Origin: Massarina eburnea CBS 473.64
Lineage: Eukaryota > Ascomycota > Dothideomycetes > Pleosporales > Massarinaceae
DNA: 64,000 bases
NCBI GenBank assembly: GCA_010093635.1
Contig: MU006785.1
Coordinates: forward strand, 1,259,385 to 1,323,384
Direction of reading: 5' to 3'
In this document: positions 1-8,356 of the stretch, one piece after another
Layout of the letters: the number at the start of each line of letters is the position of its first letter
Numbering within the stretch: the first letter of the stretch is position 1
Notes under the pieces: model-generated
Told to the model about the DNA's origin: nothing
What the model saw: the letters and a program-made list of their open reading frames with translations, nothing else
The model's database searches: none
Program-made: the position numbers and the translations under genes

Positions 1-145
1 TCCAATTAACGCGAACTTTTGGACGCGTTGACGCGCTTATAACGCGCTAGCCACTAGCGTTATCGATAAGCGATCCGTCCGATCTTACTTCAACCTCACT
101 CCTCCGCCTCTCCAATTGCCCGTCCCTGTATATCCAACCGTCAAT

Positions 146-402
146 GTGGGAGAAGGCAAAAAAAGGTACTCTTCTTTCAATTCACCGGTCAGAATCAAGG
201 CACAACTTCAGAAACTTCAATTTTTGTATTAAGACGCTAAATGAGTGGTATATAGCGCAAAGCTATGTCACAAATCCACAACAACTCCAAGCAGTTCAAT
301 TTGACCCAAACATAAAAGACGCTAAAAGAGTGTGGTCTATAGCTTAAAAGCTATGCGACAGAAGTTCAACAATCCCGAGCATTCCGATTTGTCCCCAACA
401 AT
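146..402. repeat. Diverged tandem repeat, about 85-bp period
   Basis: Three diverged copies can be read at about 146-230, 231-315 and 316-402. Copies 2 and 3 both open with AAGACGCTAA (231 and 316) and share the order GAGTG, TATAGC, AAAGCTATG, CA-rich tail. Each copy ends with a CAATTT/CGATTT block. The preceding bases 1-145 hold several ACGCG motifs and no gene that can be supported. The 67-residue frame across the repeat looks like a chance reading frame. Confidence 0.5.
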
Positions 403-437
403 GTAAAGAAAACAACCTACACTCTCCACTTCAACGA

Positions 438-1556
438 CTAGTCTGTGTTATGCCCGACTGGCCATCCATGGATGCATGTATTCAGGCACCGTGATGGTAG
501 CGAAGCCAGCGGTTCTTTTGACCGTGGATCCCTATCGAGGGAGTCATGCTGATAAGCGTTGTCTCGCAACCATTCCGATTTCTCCTCTAAACTAGCCATT
601 TTTTCTGCCATCATTCTTCGTTCCTCATAATACTCTGGTGTTCTGTGAAACTCGGGTATCTCCTCTTTCCATATGTCCTCCTTTTGCAGCTCCAGATTCT
701 CCGGTATATCGACTTGGTTGTGTATGATCCAGGCGAAGTGCACCCTGTCTATATCTCGTGGGTAGAGTTCTGATGCTTTAAAAATGGTGGGATCAAAATT
801 CAGAAGCCGCCAATACATCTGCTCGATTATCATGGCCGGCGTCAGTGGCTTCCTTTTCTCATCATTGTACGCTTGCATTGCTCGCTGTAGTGCCTTGTAG
901 TTTACCCCCCGATCAAATCTCACTTCACACAGCGGAAGTCTGGTTCTAAAGGCAGCCGTCATCTCATACTCGAGTCGGCGTTCGATGTCGTCTTTGCCGG
1001 AAAGGGGAGGCGCATAGGCAGACGGCGTGCCGTATTTCTTCTCTCGTTTCTCGGCCTCGAAGAGCGCGGCTTGGAAACACTTCTTTGCCACTTCCTCGGA
1101 TGTGTATTCGTACTCTTTCTCCCAGTCATCTCGATTGAACAGATTTTGAACCACCTTTGCAAATTGGCTTTTGGTAAACAACCCTTCCATGCTCATTTTC
1201 TCTGTATCCCAGTTGATCAGGAGCCAAGCAGCATGTGATACCTTCCAAGGATACATTACTTGGAGATCATTATCAATGCAGTACGTCTTTGTCTCCTCAC
1301 ACCCAGAGAATGGTTGACCTGTCTGAGATGCCAGAAAATAACTCTCAACATCTCTGTCCCTAAAGACTGTGAAGTCTGTCTGCTGTATGAGGAACGGGCG
1401 CTTCGTAGACTCGTCTTTTAGGAATTGGACAAAATGTTCTGGCGAAAGCTTAGACGCGGACTCGTATTTGCGTTTAGAGGAATTATCTGCGAGGTCCATG
1501 TTGAATACTGGGTTCGCTGACAAGTCGCGACGTTCGGGGTCGTGATACGATCCCAT
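438..1556 (-). CDS. Hypothetical protein, lineage-restricted family (372 aa)
   Basis: This is a single-exon frame from an ATG at 1556 to a stop at 438. I do not recognise the family. The protein is soluble, charged and rich in aromatic residues, with no signal peptide or membrane segment. Residues of about 45-185 resemble the product of the broken gene at 42.0-42.8 kb. Shared features, in order, are a Phe-rich segment (FRDRDVESYFLASQTG against FKHDNIETFFVKYLMG), a VSHA-W-L-NWD motif, and a later KKYGTP/YKWGNP block. The two are therefore diverged members of one family. The C-terminal third is Glu/Arg-rich and probably helical. The upstream region carries a 9-bp minisatellite. Expression and function are unknown; a missed intron cannot be excluded. 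Confidence 0.65.
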   Translation of the reverse strand: MGSYHDPERRDLSANPVFNMDLADNSSKRKYESASKLSPEHFVQFLKDESTKRPFLIQQTDFTVFRDRDVESYFLASQTGQPFSGCEETKTYCIDNDLQVMYPWKVSHAAWLLINWDTEKMSMEGLFTKSQFAKVVQNLFNRDDWEKEYEYTSEEVAKKCFQAALFEAEKREKKYGTPSAYAPPLSGKDDIERRLEYEMTAAFRTRLPLCEVRFDRGVNYKALQRAMQAYNDEKRKPLTPAMIIEQMYWRLLNFDPTIFKASELYPRDIDRVHFAWIIHNQVDIPENLELQKEDIWKEEIPEFHRTPEYYEERRMMAEKMASLEEKSEWLRDNAYQHDSLDRDPRSKEPLASLPSRCLNTCIHGWPVGHNTD

Positions 1557-2015
1557 TTTTGAGTAGAATGTTGCCCAAAGGAGTTTTTTTTTTTTTCAAA
1601 GAGTAGAATGGTAGCAGTAGAGGCAGTAGAGGCAGTAGAGGCAGTAGTAGTAGAGGTGTAGAAGCGACAGAGAAGTTGGGAAGGAGGGTTTTTATATACC
1701 GCAGAGAATGACTGTATGCTACATGACTCTATTATAATATAGTGCGCACAAGGCACAATATAGTGACTGCACGCATGATGACTCTTTCCCAATCGAGCAT
1801 GTACGGACCGGTGAGTCTTTGCTACATCATAATTAATGATTCACCTCCCATGACTCCTCGAAGAACACTCATCTTTTTACCCTGCCTCTTACACACTTCT
1901 GACTCACAACGTACTATAAATTTCCTTCTCGGCCACATCTCTCATTCCCACCATCGCTCCCTCCCATCATTCAATTCAACCAGACTCTATTATCCACCGC
2001 GCAAACGAAAAGAAA
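1557..2015. other. Intergenic, with A/T tract and 9-bp minisatellite
   Basis: This is the upstream region shared by the 438-1556 gene (minus) and the decayed frame starting at 2016 (plus). It holds a T-run near 1584-1596 and a GCAGTAGAG tandem array at about 1614-1650. No other gene is supported. Confidence 0.6.
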
Positions 2016-2915
2016 ATGTATTTCGAAACCGTACACCAAATCGTTTACAGGTCCTTCTCCTTGGCCGAGCTTCCAAAAGCTGCTGAGCAAAGAATAGGAT
2101 CGAATCCGGAACCAAGACATCGCCTTCTAAACTCCTGGCTTGTCTTGATCAAGAGGATTCCCACCCCAACATCGGAGACGTAGAAACAAGTATCCTGAAA
2201 CGAACCGTGGAACTCCTCTCCTCGCGATCAATCGAATTAGACGCCCTCACATGACGGAACGACACTATTCTCGACGAGTGTTTGGAAGAACTGTTTCGCC
2301 GTTTTCCTGATGGTGGCGCCGAGATTCCCACCGCAAAAGATGTACTGGACCACTTTTGTTATCGGGTCGCTATTTCGAGTCGCGACAAAGGTGCAGCCGC
2401 CAAATTGGGAAGGGATAGTTACTTATGAAGATCTTACCAAATTGATGGTGAGAGCATCAGACCTCCAGAAGAACAGCTTGTCGCCACGGCTCTGGTTACT
2501 TCAGCATCTTGTACGTTCGAGTGGGATCTCAGCAAAACGGCTCGATGAAAAGCGTTTCGAGGTCGATGAAACAAGGATTCTGTTGAGCCTGGTTCTCTGG
2601 ATCAAAAGTCCAGACCCTCTCACTTACCACAACATGGTGGCGTTGACCCATGCCTCGATCGATGAAATTTACTCGCATTTCCTCTGGCGGATGCTTGAAT
2701 GGACGGAGGGTTTCATGGAAGAATGGGAAGCGGATAAAGAAAAGCAGGGAAAATAGCATGAAGGGAGACGTCTTGTCACGAAGACCTGCTTCTAACCTTC
2801 TGCTACGAGATTGAAAAAGTCAAACTTTATGTCCCCGAGGCCAACAAGAATGCGGTTTTTGTACACTGGAAATTGGAACAGCGCTATGCCCGGAAATATG
2901 CAGCGAGTAGAGTAT
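2016..2915 (+). pseudogene. Decayed or multi-exon coding region, unknown protein
   Basis: Protein-like stretches lie end to end on the plus strand but in different frames. The first starts at the ATG at 2016 (about 55 codons). The second covers about 2130-2420 and has an internal TGA near 2252. The third covers about 2400-2756 and ends in a Glu/Lys-rich tail. The fourth covers about 2800-2915 and contains WKLEQRYARKY. I could not find GT/AG introns that join all of them, so a frameshifted pseudogene is the simplest reading. An intron-rich live gene remains possible. I do not recognise the family. Confidence 0.35.
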
Positions 2916-3218
2916 GTTTCCCACGTTATTGTTCTCGAAGTTCTGTACCTCTTTTCCTTACTGGTGTTAGCATATATACTCCAATGAGAACTTCCCTCGC
3001 ACTAAGTCGCGCCTACCGTAAGTGATGAGTAGCGTTCACTATTACGTTTTTCCCACGTGTGGAGAGTGAGGAAGGAGGGAACGACAAACACTCACCACAC
3101 TGTCCCGATTTCAACACCAACATTTCTCTCACTCTCCTTCTTTCATCCACGTACAGAACACTCCATCACTACCACGACACCAGCCAAGCCACAGTCACAG
3201 CGACCCAGTCTAAAAGAA

Positions 3219-3581
3219 ATGCCGCCCACGCAAGTCCCGACTTCCTCAACCACACCAAGAACCCACCACCAGCCCATCCACCTTATGACCCTCCGCCCTA
3301 GAACCTTCATACTCCTCGACTCATTCCTACAATTTCTCATCACGGCATATGGCGCCTAGGCAGCGTTCTATCTCGTTTATGTCATCGTGTGCGGGGTAGC
3401 GTGGTGCGTGAGGAGAGGGAAAGCGAGAAAGAACCGGGGACGCGGGGAAAGGGAGGGGGAGAAGGGTTGGAAAGATGAGATGAGCGAAAGGGATGGAGGA
3501 CTGTGGAAGGGGGATGGAGGGGGACTAGGGAGGTTAGGAGAAGTAATGGAGAGTGAAAGGGCACGGCGGTGGACCCTCTAA
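3219..3581 (+). pseudogene. Small membrane protein frame broken by one TAG
   Basis: An ATG at 3219 in good context (AAGAAATGC) opens a frame that runs to 3581 apart from a single TAG at 3357-3359. The upstream half is Pro/Thr-rich and ends in a hydrophobic run. After the stop the same frame continues with a second hydrophobic run (AAFYLVYVIVCGVAWCV) and a strongly basic, then Gly/Glu-rich tail. If the stop were absent this would be a protein of about 120 residues with one or two membrane segments. There is no GT donor close by that would splice the TAG out neatly. The family is unknown and the frame could be fortuitous. Confidence 0.3.
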
Positions 3582-3747
3582 CTTCGACTCGGAACGTTTC
3601 CCCATCCTTCTATTTTTGCGTTTCGTTTTATCGTTGAACTTTATTTTTTCATTCTTCGCTGTCTACGCAATCCTACAATATCCTGCCTGGAGTTGACACA
3701 TGTGCCTTTCGGGTTCAGCATCTTCAGGTCCACTCGACGGATAGCGC

Positions 3748-4609
3748 TTAAGCTTTAAGGTACTCGTCAAACCAAGCCACAGCCTGCAAGAAAGCCTGTT
3801 CCTTGGCAAACTTCTCGCGCGGCTTGCTCAGATCGCAACGCACGGCAAAACCGTGCGAAACGTCGGAGAAGAGGTTCATTTGGTACGGGGCCTCGAGCTT
3901 CTGGAGGATGTCTTCGGTCTCGCGGCGCTTTTCGGCGGGGAAGATTTGGTCGGTTTCTATTCATTGTTAGCGCTGTTTTGTCTTGCTCCGGGTTGCATGT
4001 GTGCAACCAAAAAGGAAAATAAGGAGCACATACCCGCAGCAGCAATACTCAGCGGCCCAACCATACCCTCCACCTCCTCCTTATCAACAAAACTAGGGTG
4101 TGCCGTGTACCCGACGTCCAAACCGCCCTGCTTCAAGAACCTGATCACATACTTTCCGCCAAAACAGTATCCGACACCGCCCAGCCTCTTAACGGCGTAC
4201 TCCTCGCGCAGACCCTTGATGGTGGCGGTGGTGATGGGATCGACGGTCGGCACGCGCGGCATCTTCTCTGCGATGTACTTTTGGATGTCGAAGGGCTGGT
4301 TGAGATCGACTTCGTTTCCGTTGAAGAGGTCGGGGATCACGGTGAAGTAGCCGTTGGCGGCGTATTGGTCGGCGATGCTGGCTATCGTTAGGACATGACG
4401 GACGGAGGGAGGCGGGCAACATACAGTCGCACATTATTGAACCCGTAGCCCATGATGTCAGTGAAGATGATGAGCGCGTTCTCCGTCTTCTTGTCTTCGG
4501 GGTACGCGACGTAGCATTTTACTCCGCCGATTGTCTTTTCTTCGCCAGTGGTGGTGCCTTCGTGCTTTACACCGACGGCGCAGCAGCGGCCGATGGGGTT
4601 GGATGCCAT
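3748..4609 (-). CDS. Dienelactone hydrolase family protein (245 aa)
   Basis: This is an alpha/beta-hydrolase of the dienelactone hydrolase family, probably cytosolic. Coding exons are 4609-4425, 4377-4034 and 3956-3748; both introns have GTATGT donors and the joined frame closes exactly at 246 codons. The nucleophile Cys133 sits in GYCFGGKY, Asp179 in ETDQIF, and His211 in VSHGFAVR, giving the Cys-Asp-His triad of the family. Length is normal for fungal members (about 245-255 aa). The family hydrolyses cyclic lactone esters such as dienelactones, and many fungal members have unknown natural substrates. No catabolic cluster surrounds it, so the substrate cannot be inferred. It is convergent with the small frame at 3219-3581. 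Confidence 0.92.
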
Positions 4610-5295
4610 TGTTACTTGAGAACGTCGAGGAATGTGCTGGAAGGTAAAAGTAGGTTATCGGAATGTCAAGATTCAACGGGTTATGAATAAAGCTGTGTGT
4701 GTGTGTGTGTGTGTAGATATTATAGAGGCAGGAGCTCGGAGCTATAAGGAAGTTGCGAGAGACAGTTGTCTGGCGGATTAGATATTCAGACATCGGCGAA
4801 CTACGGCCACATCTTTATACTCCACCCTTTCCCATTATTGCCGCCGTGCCGCCTCACATCGATGCCGAGGAAAATAGGACCTTGATGCCCCTCGGTGGGG
4901 CTGGCATGCCCGCCGCATATGCTAGATGGGCAGGGATGCGCCGATGACGCAGTGCACTAGCAAAACTTACTCGATGAGGTAAGAATGGCTAGCTTGCTTG
5001 AGTACCGATGGCCCGCGGGTGTTGCTCCGCGTGGAGATAGTAGGATTTCGGAACGGAGATAGATAGTACATGTAGTACCTATCCCTCGCATGGCCAACAT
5101 CGCCCTGCCACGGGCCACCCTATCCCAATAGGTGGTAGGAGACTCTCTCTAACACTAAAACTCTGTGGCTAGTACGTGGCTGATATGGTGCACTTGATCT
5201 TGATTGGGGCAGAATAGGGTGGTCCGTGGCAGGGCGATGTTGGCCATGCGAGGGATACAAGATGGAATGTATGCGTGCATGCTACCGCTTTGCGA
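4610..5295. other. Intergenic with (GT)n and a long inverted repeat
   Basis: This lies between the start of the dienelactone hydrolase gene and the stop of the LENG1-like gene (both minus). It holds a (TG)n microsatellite at about 4694-4714 and the inverted repeat described separately. No coding region is supported; the short frames have no family resemblance. Confidence 0.7.
5081..5256. repeat. Long inverted repeat, 43-bp arms
   Basis: The left arm at 5081-5123 is the reverse complement of the right arm at 5214-5256 with one mismatch (42 of 43). A 90-bp spacer separates the arms. It lies 40 bp beyond the stop codon of the LENG1-like gene, so it is probably inside that transcript's 3' untranslated region and could fold as a long RNA stem. 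The outer flanks do not continue the pairing, and I see no target-site duplication or transposase. It could be the hairpin of a small foldback element. Confidence 0.85.
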
Positions 5296-6497
5296 TCAGT
5301 AATCTTTGCCGCCTTCATCTTGTCGGTGGGGTATCTTCCCGACATGTCGACTTTCCGTCTCTTCTCGACTCGGCCTACGTCTACTACGCCCGGAATGTCT
5401 TGAGCCATCGGCAGGATTTCGCTCGCGGCTACGGCTGCGACTGCGATGGCGGTGTCGATGCCGCGGGGGTTTATCTCCGTCGCGGGGGTGTCGAGGCTGA
5501 GAGTGCGCGTCGTCATCTTCCTCAGCCCGCTTCCTCCGCTTGCCGTGCCTGTCTTCATCTCTCCGACCCCGAGACTCGCGGTCCTGGGTTGCCTTGAGGG
5601 CTCTGAGTTCGCGCTCTCGCTCGTCGGTCCATTTCCTCTTCTCTTCTTTGGACTTTTTGAGCTGCACTTGCGCTTTCTGCATGAAGGCGAAGGGGTCGTT
5701 AGTTGTGATGCGTGCTTTTTCCCGCTCTTTGCGCCGTGGGTCGGCGTTGCCCCAGACGTCTTTGTTTCCGAAGCCTGCGTGTTCCAATGAACTATCTGTG
5801 ATGTTTTGCTCCGTGGTTCGTACGCCGCTTGATGAATACCACGGCTGCTCTATGCCTCCCCGTCCGGCTGCGTTGGAAAAACGCATCGTGTATTGATCTT
5901 CTAGAGCCCGCTCCTTCTTCCTCTTCTCTTTCTCGGCCTCTTCATTCTTCTCACGCTTCACGACTTCTTTCGCATCGATGGGGAATAGATTGATGTTGCC
6001 GGCCTGATCGGTCATGGGCGCATCGCTATCAGGCTTACGCAGCTTCAGCGTCTTCGCATGCTTGCCATCTCCGTCGCCCGTCGCAGTGGCAGAGACGGCC
6101 AACCGGATATCCATTTCCGTGTCATCCTCTCCCCTTAGCTTCCTCCTCTTGCGCTCATGACCCTCCCTCCGACCGGGCTTCTCATCTTTGCTTGTGTCTT
6201 GCTCGGGCAGCGGCGGCGGTGTTTGGCCGCGTAGAATGGCCGCGCGACGGGCTGCGTCGATTTCTTGCTGGCGCTCATCTTCGGCGGTTTCGAGGGCTGC
6301 TGCTGCGGCTTCGTCGGCCTTGACGCGCGCGATGTTGGCGGGGTTGTAGACGTTCCATGACTGAGTGGTGTGAGTATACCGCGCTGCGACGGTGGTTAGT
6401 AGTTACATAAAGCATACCTTTTTGCCAAGGAGATGACTGTATTTGTCAGTCCATATGCTTCTGCGCGGGGTGGGGGACAAGGAACGTACAGAGGCAT
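5296..6497 (-). CDS. Cir_N domain protein, LENG1-like (363 aa)
   Basis: This is probably a nuclear spliceosome-associated protein. Coding exons are 6497-6490 (8 nt), 6436-6418 (19 nt) and 6360-5296; the joined frame closes at 364 codons. The two tiny exons encode MPLHLLGKK, which runs into SWNVYNPANIARVKADEA. This is the hallmark start of the Cir_N domain shared by human LENG1 and CIR1. The next residues form a Glu/Arg-rich helix (about 20-55). A central PWY motif follows (about residue 170 of the protein), with a DPRRKEREK segment like the DPL segment of LENG1. The C-terminus is a basic, Arg/Ser- and His/Arg-rich tail typical of splicing proteins. Without the micro-exons the conserved start would be lost. 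The 3' flank carries the inverted repeat. Confidence 0.82.
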
Positions 6498-7025
6498 GTC
6501 GTCAGTTGTGTAGAGTAGACAGTCATGTAGCTTCCCCGCGGTGATCTCAGGGAGACATGGCCGCACTGCAGGGATGCCGATCCGAGAACACCACTCGGCA
6601 TGGCTGCATCAACTCTATATATATTGCTACCCCACGATCCTGCCCATCGATAAACGACCCAGACTACGGCGCACACAACATCGCCCAACCACACCCAACC
6701 CATTGGAACCGCTTCCGACCCGTCTATTCTCGTCCCGCGCATCCCACGTCGCACAATCGCATACATCACGCCACGCATACCGGATCAAGAGACGGTAGAG
6801 CGGCATGTCAGGGTGACCATGTACGACTGTAGAGCGAAGATCTGCTGAAGAGGCGCATCAAGTATCTCCCAGGGTACACGTGAAGTTTTCAACCAAACCA
6901 GTGTCCCTGTACTCCAATCGCGTAGCCTGCAGAAGCAATACACACGCCACGAAGGTATTGCGCCTCTACATCACCCAGGTCCACACTCTCCCGCGAACAC
7001 TGGCGTCCCCTCCCGTCCAGTCGCC
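6498..7025. other. Divergent promoter region
   Basis: This lies between the minus-strand LENG1-like gene and the plus-strand FlbE-like gene. It should contain both promoters. The short frames here have no protein-like character. No motif could be assigned with confidence. Confidence 0.6.
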
Positions 7026-7628
7026 ATGCCTACCTGGCTCGTCCACGGCTTCCGCTGGCCCCGTCACGCCATCCGCGTCCACATCATCCTCCAGAACCTC
7101 GAAGACTGCGCGCCAGGCTGGCTCATGGCCCCCGCGACCGTCGCCGAACTCACCTCTAACCTGCAAACCCTCTTTCCCGAGCACATGAAGCATATCCCGC
7201 GTCTGCGCTTCATCGAGCAGTACGATCCCGACGACCTTTCTGCCGCGGATCAGCCGTACGCCTACGTTTGCGACCAGGTCCACGACATCAGACTCGGGGT
7301 CGATGTCGATGAGGTACGGAGTAAGGGCGTCGCGGGCGATACGTGGAATGCGCTTGTGGAGTTGAGGAATGAGTTGGCGCCGGGGGAGAAGTTGGGCTGG
7401 TTTGTGGTGGTGAATGGAGATGTGGAGAGGTGGGCGCCGCCGGCGAGTGATGATGGGGAGGTGGGCGAGGTGGGTGAGGTGGAAGAAATGGGCGAGCGTG
7501 TGAGTGGGAATGGGGTCGGTAGTCAGATGAGTCCTACGAGTCCACCGTCGAGGGTGGAGGATGAGGAGGGTGATAAGAAGAAGGGGTTTAAAGCGTGGCT
7601 GGGCAAGGTGAAGAAGGCTAGGAGGTAA
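7026..7628 (+). CDS. flbE: FlbE-like developmental regulator (200 aa)
   Basis: This is a single-exon gene. The N-terminus MPTWLVHGFRWPR, followed by an IRVHIILQNL strand and a RFIEQYDP motif, resembles FlbE of Aspergillus nidulans. FlbE is a roughly 200-residue protein that works with the transcription factor FlbB at the hyphal tip to start conidiation. Residues of about 1-140 form the conserved part, ending in a GEKLGWFVVVNGD-like block and WAPP. The tail is Glu/Gly-rich and disordered and ends in a short basic helix (GFKAWLGKVKKARR). Length matches the family. The name rests on remembered family features and not on a search, so treat it as probable. Its role in this organism is inferred. 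Confidence 0.62.
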   Translation: MPTWLVHGFRWPRHAIRVHIILQNLEDCAPGWLMAPATVAELTSNLQTLFPEHMKHIPRLRFIEQYDPDDLSAADQPYAYVCDQVHDIRLGVDVDEVRSKGVAGDTWNALVELRNELAPGEKLGWFVVVNGDVERWAPPASDDGEVGEVGEVEEMGERVSGNGVGSQMSPTSPPSRVEDEEGDKKKGFKAWLGKVKKARR

Positions 7629-8356
7629 TTATCACGTTCTACATTTCCTGACGTCTAGTTTGGGGGGTCAGTTCGTTGCTAATGCGTATCTAGTTCCAAA
7701 GATCTTAAAAACGACACGACGCCAATGCCGATCTCTCCACCCCTGCCGCCACTCCCCAACAGCTTTCAAACTCTTCCTACGGGTATGAAGAAAGGGAACG
7801 GAAAAGCATCTTTATGACAGTAATTTCCACCTTCTGAACTGTACTGGAGGGCGGCATACTGGCAAAAGGGGAAAAGTTCACTAATTCTCGTAATGTGTAT
7901 AGAATATACCGTATATCTATTAATCATATTATACATTCCTAGTAGGCTTTTCTGTTTACGATAACCATTGCGTTTTCCGTTTTCCCGTACTACCTCTTCT
8001 CGCTGTCTCGTAGGTGGTAATCCCAAAGGTCGCAGGTCCAGGAAACTAGTCCCCTTATGGCTAGGGGCACACCTGACCAATTCCAGTTAGAGGTCACGGG
8101 AGCGCCTGGCCCAAGCTCTCTATTTACGACGATCGCGACTTCGCACTCTCACCTCGGCGCATCCGAAGCTCGAACGAAATTTCACGATACGATCAACGCA
8201 AAACTCATTGTCAAAACTCCGGGCTCTGTCCCGCAAAGTAATTACTAATCTGCATCCTTTTTTCACAGCCCCGATTGCGCTGTTCTGAGCTCGCCTTTCG
8301 CGATTCCACCCTCCGTGACAAGGTGAGCGTTGTCTGTTTCAGTGCCGATATCCAAG
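7629..8356. other. Intergenic, 3' and 5' flanks of same-strand genes
   Basis: This separates the FlbE-like gene from PRP6. The second half carries the PRP6 promoter and leader. No supported gene lies here; the minus-strand frame near 7766-8080 has no family resemblance. Confidence 0.6.

Noticed and set aside
8321..8356. Short GTGAGC...CAG intron just before the PRP6 start
   Set aside because: It would be about 20 nt, too short to splice, and it is not needed for the reading frame.
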